In this document: piece after piece, positions 15,741 through 24,889 of the stretch
Position numbering within the stretch: position 1 is the stretch's first letter
How the letters are laid out: each line of letters opens with the position of its first letter
DNA from: SAR202 cluster bacterium
Lineage (GTDB): Bacteria; Chloroflexota; Dehalococcoidia; Lucifugimonadales; UBA1123
Length of the DNA: 64,000 bases
Assembly (NCBI GenBank): GCA_030752795.1
Contig: JASMDM010000065.1
Location: 41,206-105,205, forward strand
Direction: 5' to 3'
Made by a program: the position numbers and the translations under genes
The notes under the pieces: model-generated
What the model was told of the DNA's origin: nothing
Database searches by the model: none
What the model saw: only the letters and a program-made list of their open reading frames with translations

Positions 15741-16559
15741 ATGGCCGAATTCAACGACAAAGTTGCGATAGTTACGGGCGGCGCGCTTGGAATGGGGAGC
15801 ATCACCGCCTACGAATTCGCGAAGAGCGGCGCTTCGGTTGTCGTTGCCGACATCGATTCCAGCGCCGGAGAACAGAGAGTCGCGCGGATGCGCGACAATG
15901 GACTCAGCGCGCTGTTCCTGCAGACTGACGTCAGCGTCGCGGCGGATTGCGAGCGGGCGGTAGCGTCCGCCGTTGCCGAATTCGGCGGCGTGGACGTACT
16001 TTTCAACAACGCCGGCATCCAGCCTCCGGACTCGTATCTCAACGTCGAGGACACCTCGGAAGAAACCTGGGACAAGATCACGGGCGTCAACCTCAAAGGT
16101 CACTTCCTGATGTCGAAGTACGCGATCCCTGAGATGCGGAAACGGGGAGGCGGTGTGATCATCAACAACGCCAGCGTCCAAGGATTGCAGTCACAGCCCT
16201 TGGTGCCAGCCTACGCCGCCAGCAAAGGCGGAGCGCTATCGCTCACGCGCCAGATGGCGCTGGACTACGCGCCGGAAAGAATACGCGTGCTCGCGATCTG
16301 TCCCGGAACCATCGATACGGAGATGGTTCGGACGGTTGCGAGTCAAGAAGGCGGCGACATCGATCAGACTCTCGTACGATATGGGGCAGGGCATCCCATC
16401 GGCAGGATCGGGCAAGGCGAAGACATTGCCGCGCTCGTATTGTTCCTTGCCAGCGACGCCGCCTCGTTCATGACGGGGAGCCACGTCGTTATTGACGGCG
16501 GCTTGATGGCATTGGGAGCTTGGGCCGGCGGCGCGGGCGGCTCCGGCACGGACGGTTGA
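15741..16559 (+). CDS. SDR-family oxidoreductase
   Basis: This 272-residue short-chain dehydrogenase has the cofactor motif 'TGGALGMG' (12-19), an acidic residue after beta-2 ('VVVADIDS') that favours NAD(H), 'NNAG' (89-92), and the catalytic Ser145, Tyr158, Lys162. The C terminus is glycine-rich. The substrate is unknown. It stands ten bases upstream of an SMP-30-type lactonase, and the pair could oxidise a sugar to a lactone and open it, as in aldose dehydrogenase/lactonase pathways; this is inference from adjacency. Confidence 0.9.
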   Translation: MAEFNDKVAIVTGGALGMGSITAYEFAKSGASVVVADIDSSAGEQRVARMRDNGLSALFLQTDVSVAADCERAVASAVAEFGGVDVLFNNAGIQPPDSYLNVEDTSEETWDKITGVNLKGHFLMSKYAIPEMRKRGGGVIINNASVQGLQSQPLVPAYAASKGGALSLTRQMALDYAPERIRVLAICPGTIDTEMVRTVASQEGGDIDQTLVRYGAGHPIGRIGQGEDIAALVLFLASDAASFMTGSHVVIDGGLMALGAWAGGAGGSGTDG

Positions 16560-16598
16560 CCCGCCCGTATGAACTTGCGGGCGTTCGGAGAAGTGACG

Positions 16599-17459
16599 AT
16601 GGCAATGCTGACTAACGGAAACGATGTCTCAGTGCTCGCGGACGGCTTGGACCACCCGGAAGGAGTCGTGCGGGGCCGAGACGGCTTTGTGTACGCCGGC
16701 GGCGAGACGGGACAGATCTACCGGATCGATATCGACCGCGGACGTGCAGACCAAGTCGCTCAGGTCCCAAACGGCTTCATCCTCGGCATGGCGATCGACG
16801 CCGACAATAACATCTACGCGTGCGAAACCGGCAGCCACAGCGTCGTCCGCATAACCCAGGGCGGCATCGTTTCGACGTACTCGCGAGGCGCGCCCGATGA
16901 CCCGTTGTATTTTCCGAACTACCCCGCGTTCGACAGTCAAGGGAACCTGTACGTCTCGGCATCCGGCGACTGGAACGCGGACAACGGCAAAGTGTTCAAG
17001 ATCAAACCAGGGGGCGACGCCGAAGTCTGGAGCGACAAACTCAAGGAGTTTCCGAACGGTCTCTGCATGGGCCCAGACGAAAACCACTTGTATGTCGCCA
17101 TGAGCCTCAATCCGCCGAGAATCGTCCGCGTCAGCATCCAGGGCGACGGCAGCGCCGGTGAGATCGAAACCGTGGTCGAACTCCCCAAGACCGTCCCGGA
17201 TGGGCTCGCGTTCGACATAGACGGGAACCTCTACATATCCTGCTATCGACCCGACAGAATCTACCGGTTGTCGCCGACCGGGAACCTTGAGGTTTTGGCC
17301 GAGGACTACGAAGGCACGCTGATCGCCGCTCCAACGAACGTTGCCTTCTGCGGCAGGAACCGAGACGTCCTGGTATCTGCTAATCTCGGCCGCTGGCACC
17401 TCACCCGATACGAAGCCGGGGCGCGCGGTATGCGGTTGCATTATCCGCGCGTCGGCTGA
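16599..17459 (+). CDS. SMP-30/gluconolactonase-family beta-propeller hydrolase
   Basis: This protein of 286 residues is a six-bladed propeller of the SMP-30/gluconolactonase/LRE family. Blades read 'GLDHPEGVVRGRDGFVYAGG', 'IDADNNIYACETGSHSVVRI', 'FDSQGNLYVSASGDW' and 'VPDGLAFDIDGNLYISC', with the acidic and Asn residues that bind the metal in active members ('FPNGLCMGPDENHLYV'). Likely activity is hydrolysis of a lactone. ATG 16599 is preceded by GGAG eight bases upstream; ATG 16569 is an alternative. It probably forms an operon with the SDR before it and the kinase-like pseudogene after it, whose start directly follows its stop. Confidence 0.85.
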   Translation: MAMLTNGNDVSVLADGLDHPEGVVRGRDGFVYAGGETGQIYRIDIDRGRADQVAQVPNGFILGMAIDADNNIYACETGSHSVVRITQGGIVSTYSRGAPDDPLYFPNYPAFDSQGNLYVSASGDWNADNGKVFKIKPGGDAEVWSDKLKEFPNGLCMGPDENHLYVAMSLNPPRIVRVSIQGDGSAGEIETVVELPKTVPDGLAFDIDGNLYISCYRPDRIYRLSPTGNLEVLAEDYEGTLIAAPTNVAFCGRNRDVLVSANLGRWHLTRYEAGARGMRLHYPRVG

Positions 17460-18088
17460 TTGAGCGATTTGACGCCGCCGCCAGTCGTAGTCGTCGTATT
17501 GGGACCGCCGGCGTCCGGCAAGACCACTATCGCGCGAGCGATGGGGCCAGCGCTCGGAATCCCGATGCTTTCCAAGGACGATATCAAAGAAACGCTGTTG
17601 GACAGTAGTTGGACAGTATCGGATGGACAGATCGAGAGCCATCGGCGGTGCTGGGCAAAACCGCTATCGACCTGCTATTTGCGTGGACCGAGATCCAGTT
17701 CTCCTCGGGCGGTTCGGTGATATGCGAAATGAACTTCCATGCTCGCCTCGACCCCCCGAGGTTCGCCTCACTTGGCTCGCGATTTCCGTGCCGTTTCGTC
17801 CAAGTGCATTGTTCGGCTCCGAACAGTTTGCTGATCGAACGTTACCGAGAACGCGCTATGTCACGTGAAAGGCATCCGGGCCATTTCGACGGAAGCATCG
17901 AGGTGCAGGACTCATTCGCGAACAGCCTCGTTCGAGGCGTTTGGGCGCCGTTGAATATGCCAGGTCGGCTTTTTCGGATTGATCCCCTCAAATTGGACTA
18001 CACGAGGTTCATGACCGATGTTGCTTCGGCGATCTCGGGCAATGGGCAAGACACCGATAGGGCGACGGACAGCTTCGATCCGATTTGA
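17460..18088 (+). pseudogene. P-loop kinase-like gene with 11-bp duplication frameshift
   Basis: The first frame (from TTG 17460) gives a Walker A 'LGPPASGKTTIARAMG' and 'SKDDIKETLLD', then loses sense. The second frame picks up with 'LDSIGWTDREPSAVLGKTAI' and continues to 'YTRFMTDVASAISG' and a TGA at 18086-18088. The break coincides with a repeat: TTGGACAGTA occurs at 17598-17607 and again at 17609-17618, separated by one G. Removing one 11-base unit restores a single frame reading 'ETLLDSIGWTDREPS'. The intact product would be an AAA-type zeta-toxin/gluconate-kinase-like small-molecule kinase of about 205 residues. The lesion could be a real mutation or a sequence error. Confidence 0.8.
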
Positions 18089-18208
18089 CCCGAGCTTCGT
18101 TGAGGGTCAGCTTTCTCCGTGTGCACGCCGACCAGGCTCATCAACATCGTTATTCGTCGCTGGCAACCGGCGGCGCCCGGCCCCTGTTTCTCGGGCGGCC
18201 CGGAACGG

Positions 18209-19264
18209 CTATCGAGGCGTGACCAAGATCCGAAAAACGTCCTTGGCGGCCGACACCATTCGCGGGAAACCGGTTTCGATGACCTGATCCAGCTTGATCA
18301 CATCGGATACCAACGGCAAAGTCTTCATCTGGCCTGACGCGATCAGCTTCACCGCCTCCTCGACGTCGCGCTGTTCGTACGCCAACGATCCGGCCATCCG
18401 TACCTCTGTGCCCACGAGACTGTTGAAGTCGAATTGCGGCGTCGAGGTGTAGATCGCCACCAGCACGACCAGGCCGCCTCGACGGACCGCCTCGACAGCC
18501 AACTTCGGGGTTTCGGCCGCTCCAGCCGCGTCGATGACGATGTTAGGGCCAATGCCGTCGGTCAACTCGGCCAGCCTGGAGACGGTGTCCTGAGTCGACG
18601 AGTCGATCGTCGCGTCCGCGCCTAACTCGGCGGCAAGCTCAAGGCTCATCTGCCGCTTATCGACAGCGTAGACTTCGGCGCCTTGAGCCTTCAGCGCCTG
18701 CATCGCCAACAAACCGACGGTTCCAACGCCGATGACCGCGACACGGTCGCCCGCGGCTGCCTCCGAGCGCCTGGCCGCGTGTATGGCGACCGAAGCGGGC
18801 TCGACCAAAGCTGCCTCTTTGCTCGACACGTTGTCAGGCAGGACCACCACCTGCTCCGCGGGCCATACGACGTGCTCCGCGAGCCCGCCGTCGATCGCGA
18901 ACCCGATGGCTGCCATCGACGGGCACTGTGTCGTTTCGCCTTCCCGACACCATCGGCACGTGCGGCAAGTCAACACCCCGTTCAACACGACTCGGTCGCC
19001 CACGCTCGGCGCCAAAACCCCTTCGCCGAGCTCAATCACCGTGGCTGCGATCTCGTGTCCCGTTGTCAGAGGCATCTGTCTACCAGTGACTGGATTCGGA
19101 GTGTCACCGGAGATGAAAACCGGGCCGTACAAGAATTCTTCGACGTCCGTGGCGCAGATGCCGCAATAGTCGACGGCGAGCTTGACCTGACCGGGTCCCG
19201 GCGTCGGCTCCGGAACGGTTTCGAGTCTGAGGTCTTTGTTTCCGTGATAAACGAGAGCCTGCAT
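18209..19264 (-). CDS. zinc-dependent medium-chain alcohol dehydrogenase
   Basis: This 351-residue MDR-family enzyme oxidises an alcohol or polyol with NAD(P). Catalytic zinc ligands are Cys37 ('CGICATD'), His70-Glu71 ('TGHEIA'); the structural zinc site is Cys100, 103, 106 and 114 ('LTCRTCRWCREGETTQC'). The Rossmann motif is 'GVGTVGLLAMQALK'. The overall pattern is nearest to threonine dehydrogenase/butanediol/sorbitol dehydrogenases. The start ATG has GAAGGTGA upstream, and a promoter with perfect TTGACA precedes it. The nearby genes on the other strand do not define the substrate. Confidence 0.92.
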   Translation of the reverse strand: MQALVYHGNKDLRLETVPEPTPGPGQVKLAVDYCGICATDVEEFLYGPVFISGDTPNPVTGRQMPLTTGHEIAATVIELGEGVLAPSVGDRVVLNGVLTCRTCRWCREGETTQCPSMAAIGFAIDGGLAEHVVWPAEQVVVLPDNVSSKEAALVEPASVAIHAARRSEAAAGDRVAVIGVGTVGLLAMQALKAQGAEVYAVDKRQMSLELAAELGADATIDSSTQDTVSRLAELTDGIGPNIVIDAAGAAETPKLAVEAVRRGGLVVLVAIYTSTPQFDFNSLVGTEVRMAGSLAYEQRDVEEAVKLIASGQMKTLPLVSDVIKLDQVIETGFPRMVSAAKDVFRILVTPR

Positions 19265-19300
19265 GTTTCACCTTCTTTGAGACGGGGCGCCTCCGGATCG

Positions 19301-19330
19301 AGTGTATTTATCGTTCGGTGGGCGTGTCAA
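19301..19330 (-). promoter_or_regulatory. promoter for the alcohol dehydrogenase gene
   Basis: On the minus strand a perfect TTGACA (19330-19325) and TACACT (19306-19301) are separated by 18 bases, about 36 bases before the start codon. Confidence 0.58.
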
Positions 19331-19498
19331 CCGGCGCAGATCTTGTACTCCGCGACCTCCGTTAAGTCGGGGCCGCGCAGGTGGATATCGGCGACATCCG
19401 CGCTTTGAGTGACGTCCTATACTCGGGATGATGCGGGCCTGATCCATGCTGGCCCTGGCAGATTGGTCTCGGACGCCGAAAACCCTTGCCTAGCAGGG

Positions 19499-19527
19499 TT
19501 GCGTTTTGGGATCAGATTGGCTATATT
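19499..19527 (+). promoter_or_regulatory. possible promoter for oppD-oppF
   Basis: TTGCGT (19499-19504) and TATATT (19522-19527) lie 17 bases apart. Transcription would begin about 120 bases upstream of oppD. Confidence 0.45.
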
Positions 19528-19656
19528 TGGCGTGCGAATTCGCTCGGCGCGTCAATTCGTGTCGTACAACGTTGTTCCAGGCACGACGGAACCTTAGCGC
19601 GCGGGCATCGCCGAGTTGAACGCATGTCGATTCATGCGGTAAGGAGTAAAGCGGCC

Positions 19657-20664
19657 ATGCAAGATTCTGATCGCATTGGGGACGTAGTCCTCGAGGTCAA
19701 AGATCTTCGGACCTACTTTGTAACGAGGTGGGGCGTGGTAAAGGCTGTCGACGGCGTGAATTTCAACGTTCGTCGCGGCGAGACATTGGGAGTTGTCGGA
19801 GAGTCGGGATGCGGCAAATCAGTCACATCGCTCTCCATCATGCGTCTGGTGCCTTCACCCCCTGGCCACATCGTTGGCGGGCAGATCCTTCTCGATGGAT
19901 ACGACATTCTCCAACTCGACGACGGCGAAATGGAGAGCATCCGAGGCAGCCGAATCGGAATGGTGCTTCAAGACCCGATGACAGCGCTCAACCCGGTTTT
20001 CGACATCGAAGACCAAGTGGGTGAAGCCCTGAAGATACACAAGAACATGTCTGGTGAAGGCCTCAAGTCCAATGTGATCGAAATGCTTCGAAAAGTACGC
20101 ATACCGGCTCCCGAAGTGCGCATCAAGGACTTTCCTCACCAGCTCTCGGGCGGCATGAGGCAGCGTGTGGTCGGAGCAATCGGAATCTCATGTGACCCGG
20201 CGGTCCTCATCGCCGACGAGCCAACGACTTCGCTCGACGCCACGATCCAAGCTCAGTATCTTCGGCTTCTCAGGGAGCTCCAAGAGGAGACAGGGGTCGG
20301 CATTATCTTCATCACGCACGATTTCGGGATCGTCGCGAAGATGTGCGACCGGGTGGCGGTGATGTACGCGGGCAAGATCGTCGAACAGGGGGACGTTCGT
20401 CAGATATTCAATAAGCCGGCTCACCCCTACACCGAGGCGCTAATCCAATCGGTGCCGAAAATGGAAGTGAAAGAAGAGCGGCTGTATTCTATTCCCGGTC
20501 AGCCGCCCGCGCTGTGGGACTTGAGCCCAGGGTGCGCGTTCGCCGAACGATGCCGGTATGCGTTCGATCGTTGCAACGCCGAGTACCCCGACATGTTCGA
20601 GCTCGAAGATGGACAGATCGCAGCCTGCTGGCTCAAAGAAAAAGACAAAGTAGCCACGGCCTAA
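19657..20664 (+). CDS. oppD: oligopeptide/dipeptide ABC transporter ATPase (OppD-type)
   Basis: This protein of 335 residues is an ATP-binding subunit of a peptide/nickel-type importer. Walker A is 'GESGCGKS' (48-55), the signature 'LSGGMRQRVVGAIG', Walker B 'VLIADEPTTSLD' and the switch His in 'IIFITHDFG'. The C-terminal oligopeptide-transporter extension has 'IPGQPPALWDLSPGCAFAER' with the cysteine cluster of the family. ATG 19657 follows AAGGAG by ten bases; the frame is open further upstream. oppF follows after 28 bases. The cognate binding protein and permeases are on the opposite strand 2-6 kb away, which is an unusual split of the five-gene set. Confidence 0.93.
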   Translation: MQDSDRIGDVVLEVKDLRTYFVTRWGVVKAVDGVNFNVRRGETLGVVGESGCGKSVTSLSIMRLVPSPPGHIVGGQILLDGYDILQLDDGEMESIRGSRIGMVLQDPMTALNPVFDIEDQVGEALKIHKNMSGEGLKSNVIEMLRKVRIPAPEVRIKDFPHQLSGGMRQRVVGAIGISCDPAVLIADEPTTSLDATIQAQYLRLLRELQEETGVGIIFITHDFGIVAKMCDRVAVMYAGKIVEQGDVRQIFNKPAHPYTEALIQSVPKMEVKEERLYSIPGQPPALWDLSPGCAFAERCRYAFDRCNAEYPDMFELEDGQIAACWLKEKDKVATA

Positions 20665-20692
20665 ACGGCGTTGACGCGAAACGAGGTGTTTG

Positions 20693-21670
20693 ATGACCAG
20701 TAGCGAAGGTGCGCTTCTGAGCGTACGAAATCTGAAGAAATATTTTCCCGTGGGGTCAGGTTTCCTCGGACGAAGCAAAGCTATGCTCAAAGCCGTCGAC
20801 GGTGTCAATTTCGACATCGAACCCGGCAAAACCTACGGACTAGTCGGGGAATCAGGCTGTGGGAAGACGACCACCGCCAAGATGATCTTGCTTCTGGAAG
20901 AACCGACTGACGGCGGCGTATCGTTCGAAGGGGCCGATGCGTTGTCGATGGATCGAGACGCCCAGAGGAACTACAAATCCAAGGTTCAAGCTGTCTTCCA
21001 AGACCCGTGGGCGTCGCTCAATCCTCGGATGAGGGTCGGAGGAATTGTCGGCGAACCGTTGGAAGTCAACAGCACGATGACGAAACAGGAAATCAAGACC
21101 AAAGTCGGTGACACCCTGGAAGAAGTCGGCCTTGCCGCTTATCAGGCAAACCTATTTCCTCACGAGTTCAGCGGCGGCCAGCGACAACGAATTGGTGTCG
21201 CTCGAGCCCTGGTTCTGAACCCGAGCCTTATCGTTCTCGACGAGCCTGTGTCTGCGCTGGATGTGTCTATCCGTGCACAGATCATGAACCTGTTGGAGGA
21301 CCTGCAGGACGAGCACAACCTCACCTACCTGTTGATCGCTCACCACTTGGCCACGGTCAGGTACATGTGCGACAAAGTGGGCGTCATGTATCTGGGGCGC
21401 TTGGTTGAAGAAGCCGACACGGAAGAACTTTACGACAACCCTCTGCACCCGTACACGCGAGCATTGATGTCCGCCGCTCTGCCGTCGCATCCGGACATCG
21501 AGCGAGAAGAGATCATCTTAACAGGCGAGGTTCCGTCCCCGGTCAACCCGCCCGAGGGCTGCCACTTCCACCCAAGGTGCCCGTCGCGATTTGAGCCGTG
21601 CGCCGACGTCCCGTTGCCCGTCGAAACCGAGCCGACACCGGGCCACCGGGTAGTGTGCCACCTGTACTAA
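20693..21670 (+). CDS. oppF: oligopeptide/dipeptide ABC transporter ATPase (OppF-type)
   Basis: This protein of 325 residues is the second ATPase of the peptide importer. Walker A 'GESGCGKT', signature 'FSGGQRQRIGVARAL', Walker B 'LIVLDEPVSALD', switch His in 'YLLIAHHLATVRY'. The C-terminal extension 'GEVPSPVNPPEGCHFHPRCP' is typical of OppF. ATG 20693 has GAGG upstream. Two terminator-like hairpins follow the stop codon. Confidence 0.93.
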   Translation: MTSSEGALLSVRNLKKYFPVGSGFLGRSKAMLKAVDGVNFDIEPGKTYGLVGESGCGKTTTAKMILLLEEPTDGGVSFEGADALSMDRDAQRNYKSKVQAVFQDPWASLNPRMRVGGIVGEPLEVNSTMTKQEIKTKVGDTLEEVGLAAYQANLFPHEFSGGQRQRIGVARALVLNPSLIVLDEPVSALDVSIRAQIMNLLEDLQDEHNLTYLLIAHHLATVRYMCDKVGVMYLGRLVEEADTEELYDNPLHPYTRALMSAALPSHPDIEREEIILTGEVPSPVNPPEGCHFHPRCPSRFEPCADVPLPVETEPTPGHRVVCHLY

Positions 21671-21734
21671 GGCGGAGACAGCGGAAGGGAGTCAACGCCG
21701 TTCCCCCTCCCAATAATCAATCGACGCGATAAAT

Positions 21735-21768
21735 CGCCGCCGTGGACGCGAAGTCCCGGCGGCGTTTT
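21735..21768 (+). terminator. terminator after oppF
   Basis: CGCCGCCG (21735-21742) pairs with CGGCGGCG (21757-21764), loop 14 bases, followed by TTTT. It lies 65 bases after the oppF stop. Confidence 0.6.
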
Positions 21769-21821
21769 CGTTCTCCGTCGAACTGGGTTTGATAGCCGGT
21801 CGTGACCATCGGCCCCACGGT

Positions 21822-21859
21822 AAAAAAGCGGTCAGGCCGTTTTCACGACCTGACCGTTT
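21822..21859 (-). terminator. terminator for the lipoprotein gene
   Basis: CGGTCAGG (21829-21836) pairs with CCTGACCG (21849-21856). Read on the minus strand the stem is followed by CTTTTTTA, a good U-tract, so it serves the minus-strand gene ending at 21931. Outer A-T pairs make it partly bidirectional. Confidence 0.75.
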
Positions 21860-21930
21860 GTGTGTCCTGAATTTGGGGTCCGCCGCTTGAAACGGGCTGC
21901 ACGATAAGCTGGTTGATTCCCGACCGCAGC

Positions 21931-22464
21931 TTACGCGGGGTTCACCGTGAATACGCCGACTTTGTCGTCGTTGCACAGAATGTCGAACGCGCCTGAGTTG
22001 CCAGGGTTGAAGTCGTAGAACACCCTCGCTCCCGATTCGAACTCCAGATTAACTGTGGTTACGCTACTGGCGAACGCTCCGCCAGCGTTGTTGATTTCAA
22101 GTCCTTGGATAACATAGGAGACCTGCTCTCGGTCACCAACTACCTCGAGGGATTTGGTGGTGCCTTCGCGGATTTCCGCTGGCAACTGAATTGCCAATCT
22201 CACACGCTGCCCCATCGTGACAGTGACGTCACCTGGGTCAGCGGTGCAACCGGCATCCGTCGTCGCTAGGTCGATCCGAAATTGCTCGAAGGCCGTGACA
22301 GGCGATCGGTGGAATTCGGTGGATTCACCTTCCGGCCTCGCCGATCCGCGATCACCCGATTTTACACCACAACCCAACGCCACCAGAGCAAACAAGGCGA
22401 TCATTAAAGGTGCGAATCGAACGATGGATTTGGCGATTGCCGAAAAAGCAGTCCGCGTCTTCAT
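21931..22464 (-). CDS. putative lipoprotein with cupredoxin-like features
   Basis: This 177-residue protein has a lipoprotein signal peptide: a basic start, a hydrophobic core 'FAPLMIALFALVAL' and the lipobox ending at Cys32 ('VALGCG'). The mature part is beta-rich. It contains 'GQRVRLAIQLPAE', 'GARVFYDFNPGNSGAFDILC' and ends 'DKVGVFTVNPA', an arrangement like small cupredoxin-type domains, but a complete copper-ligand set (His-Cys-His-Met) is not visible. It would sit on the outer face of the membrane. It lies immediately downstream of the opp permease genes on the same strand but is separated by 150 bases; a link is not shown. Confidence 0.65.
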   Translation of the reverse strand: MKTRTAFSAIAKSIVRFAPLMIALFALVALGCGVKSGDRGSARPEGESTEFHRSPVTAFEQFRIDLATTDAGCTADPGDVTVTMGQRVRLAIQLPAEIREGTTKSLEVVGDREQVSYVIQGLEINNAGGAFASSVTTVNLEFESGARVFYDFNPGNSGAFDILCNDDKVGVFTVNPA

Positions 22465-22616
22465 TTCAAACCAACCTCACAGTAGACGCTCACAATCCGA
22501 TATCAACGGCACAGTGTTCGCATCACACCGGAGGTCACACCTCAGATTCCGGAAACGAATGGATGGCCTGAACAATCCTCAACTGTGCCAAACGCTAGGA
22601 TACGTCTACCCTTCGA

Positions 22617-23696
22617 TTAGTTCAACTGCCTCAAGCGCGGGTCGAGTCGGTCTCTTAACCAATCTCCGGTGAAGTTGAGTGACATGACCACTAAGAAAAT
22701 GCAGACGCCCGGGAAGAACGCGATCCACCATGCGTCGTTAATAAACGGTCGTCCGTCGTTGACCATCGCGCCCCAAGCCGGAGTGGGTGGGGGGATGCCA
22801 GCGCCCAGGAAACTCAGGATCGCCTCGGTCAGGATGAGCTGGCCGACTCGAAGCGTCGCGATGACGATCACCGTGTTGATGGTGCCGGGCAAAATGTGCC
22901 ATATCAGGATTCGGAACGTTGAGGCCCCGGCCACTTTGGCCAGAGCAACATAGTCGCGCTCTTTGAGAGTCAGTGTCTCGCCCCGGACATTGCGGACGAA
23001 TGGGGTCCACGACAGCAATGCCAGCAAGATCAGCAGGATTGTCATCGTCTGACCAAGGGCGATCACAACAACGATGGCTATCAGAATGAACGGGAGGCCC
23101 AACCACACGTCCGTGATGCGCATTATGATCTCGTCCAGCCAACCGCCGAAGTAGCCGGCAACCAATCCCATGCTCACGCCGACCAACAGGCCGCTGGTTA
23201 GGGATATGGCGGTCACGGTGAGCGACACTTGGGCACCCTTTATTATTCGACTAAGCAAGTCCCGCCCAATGTTGTCGCCGCCCAGGATGTGGTCCCACGA
23301 GGGGAACTGGACCTTGGCTTTTAGGCCTATTGTCTGGAACGCGGCTTCGACATCCTCCTGACTGTCGAGCCCAGTGGGGTCGAGTCCGTATTTGATCGCC
23401 GCGTCCTCAGGCGTCAGGTTTACTGGATCGGGGAAGGCTAGATTGTCCGATGCGTCCTTGACGTTCAAGACGACAGGTGGATACCAGACCGGGGGAATGT
23501 TCCGGTTGTCGGGGATCGCGATGAACGGGTCGTGCGGCGCCAGGAGGTCGGCGAAGATACCGGTGAATACCAATAAACCGAGAACCGTGACGGGAATTAT
23601 CGGCCATCGTCTGATGACGAACCAAATCTGCCCAAGCCGGGTTCTATCGGCGCCAATCCTTCGAGCCAGGTCTGAGGTGATATCTGCTTGAGCCAT
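22617..23696 (-). CDS. oppC: peptide ABC transporter permease (OppC-type)
   Basis: This 359-residue membrane protein has the N-terminal OppC domain with one membrane helix ('PIIPVTVLGLLVFTGIFADL') and then five helices of the BPD permease domain. The EAA loop for ATPase contact is 'YVALAKVAGASTFRILIWHI', and the segment 'TEAILSFLGAGIPPPTPAWG' is typical of OppC/DppC. A roughly 100-residue extracytoplasmic insert (about 60-140) between helix 1 and 2 is longer than in many homologues. It follows oppB by 13 bases and is co-transcribed with it. Confidence 0.93.
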   Translation of the reverse strand: MAQADITSDLARRIGADRTRLGQIWFVIRRWPIIPVTVLGLLVFTGIFADLLAPHDPFIAIPDNRNIPPVWYPPVVLNVKDASDNLAFPDPVNLTPEDAAIKYGLDPTGLDSQEDVEAAFQTIGLKAKVQFPSWDHILGGDNIGRDLLSRIIKGAQVSLTVTAISLTSGLLVGVSMGLVAGYFGGWLDEIIMRITDVWLGLPFILIAIVVVIALGQTMTILLILLALLSWTPFVRNVRGETLTLKERDYVALAKVAGASTFRILIWHILPGTINTVIVIATLRVGQLILTEAILSFLGAGIPPPTPAWGAMVNDGRPFINDAWWIAFFPGVCIFLVVMSLNFTGDWLRDRLDPRLRQLN

Positions 23697-23709
23697 TAAT
23701 CTATCCCAC

Positions 23710-24648
23710 CTACGCGTACCGGATTCGGGGGTCTATGTAGGCGTACAGAACATCGGTCACGAAGTTGAAGAACACATACATAGCCGTGAACACCAATACA
23801 GTCCCCACCATGATGGGGAAGTCGTTGTTGTTAATAGCGTCGAACGCCAGCCGGCCCAGCCCTGGGATTGAGAAGATCGTTTCGGTCACGACCGCGCCGG
23901 TGATGAAGCCGGTCAGCAACAGGCTCGAGAACGTGAGCGGAGCGATGAGGCCGTTTCGGAAGCCGTGCTTCCATATCACCGCGTTGTTGGAGACCCCTTT
24001 GGCCCGAGCCAGCTTAATGAACTCGGAATCGAGTATCTCCAACATCGAAGAGCGGACGAGGCGCAGATACGTCGCAGCCGCAATCCACCCAAGGGTGACA
24101 GTCGGCATGACATAGTGCTTCCATGAGAACGATCCCTCGCCAAGAGTGCCGGTCGGCAGCCACCGGAGCTGCACTGAGAAAATCAGGATCAGCATGATGC
24201 CCACCCAGAACACGGGCAGGGCTTGTCCAAAGAGGGCGAACCCTCTGGCCAGATAATCCCAGACGGTCCCGCGTTTGACGGCAGAGAGCACACCCAGTGG
24301 CACCCCGATGATAGTGGCGAAAACATACGACAAGAAGCCTACTTTGAGCGTCGGCGGGAGGCGCGTCTTGATCTTGCCCAACACGTCTTTGCGGTCGAGC
24401 AAACTCTCCTGCCAGTCTCCTTGTACAATTCGGCCCAGCCAGACCGCGTATTGCCAGATGATCGGCTTGTCGAGGCCCAGCTCCACGCCCAGATCGTCCC
24501 AGCGCTGTTGTGTTATTCCGTATCCGCCCTCTTGGGCATACAGGAATCTGGGGTCGCCCGCCATCCTGGACAGGAAAAAAGTGATCAACGTGGCCCCGAT
24601 GAGCGCGGAGATCGCGAAGAAAAATCTCCTGATCAAGAACTGCCGCAT
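23710..24648 (-). CDS. oppB: peptide ABC transporter permease (OppB-type)
   Basis: This protein of 312 residues begins with the OppB signature 'MRQFLIRRFFFAISALIGAT' and continues with 'LGLDKPIIWQYAVWLGRIVQ' and six membrane helices. The ATPase-contact loop is 'EFIKLARAKGVSNNAVIWKH'. ATG 24648 is preceded by GGGAGG at 11 bases; a GTG at 24690 would add 14 residues. It is separated from the upstream binding-protein gene by about 315 bases holding two strong hairpins. Confidence 0.93.
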   Translation of the reverse strand: MRQFLIRRFFFAISALIGATLITFFLSRMAGDPRFLYAQEGGYGITQQRWDDLGVELGLDKPIIWQYAVWLGRIVQGDWQESLLDRKDVLGKIKTRLPPTLKVGFLSYVFATIIGVPLGVLSAVKRGTVWDYLARGFALFGQALPVFWVGIMLILIFSVQLRWLPTGTLGEGSFSWKHYVMPTVTLGWIAAATYLRLVRSSMLEILDSEFIKLARAKGVSNNAVIWKHGFRNGLIAPLTFSSLLLTGFITGAVVTETIFSIPGLGRLAFDAINNNDFPIMVGTVLVFTAMYVFFNFVTDVLYAYIDPRIRYA

Positions 24649-24732
24649 GGGCTTATATGCCTCCCAAAAGACGGGCCGCGCCGGTCGCACTCTGCGGGCG
24701 CGCGAAACCGGAGGCTAACGCTTTATTTAGCT

Positions 24733-24782
24733 ACGTCTCGAGATTGAAGGTTCGCCCATACGAACCTTCAATCTCGAGACGT
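24733..24782 (-). repeat. perfect 22-bp inverted repeat in the opp operon leader
   Basis: Bases 24733-24754 pair perfectly with 24761-24782 across a six-base loop (CCCATA). No U-tract follows on either strand, so it is not a classical terminator. It lies between the binding-protein gene and oppB on the same transcript. This position fits an mRNA-stabilising or attenuating stem that raises binding-protein over permease yield. Confidence 0.85.
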
Positions 24783-24889
24783 TCTGATCGTTAAGGTCGT
24801 TTACCAGACGTTGACAATACTACACCCTGAGGCAGTGCGCAACGTCGAACCGTGCGATTGCCGACGATTCTATGCCGCCTCAGCTTCAC

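Larger units (their letters stand above)
19265..19656 (+). other. intergenic region with divergent promoters
   Basis: This 390-base region separates the divergent alcohol dehydrogenase and oppD genes. It contains a minus-strand and a plus-strand promoter candidate listed separately and no convincing ORF. The long leader before oppD (about 125 bases) shows no clear hairpin. Confidence 0.5.

Noticed and set aside
16629..17642. 337-codon open frame on the minus strand
   Set aside because: Antisense to the SMP-30-type lactonase gene, no motifs; the plus-strand reading is clearly the real protein.
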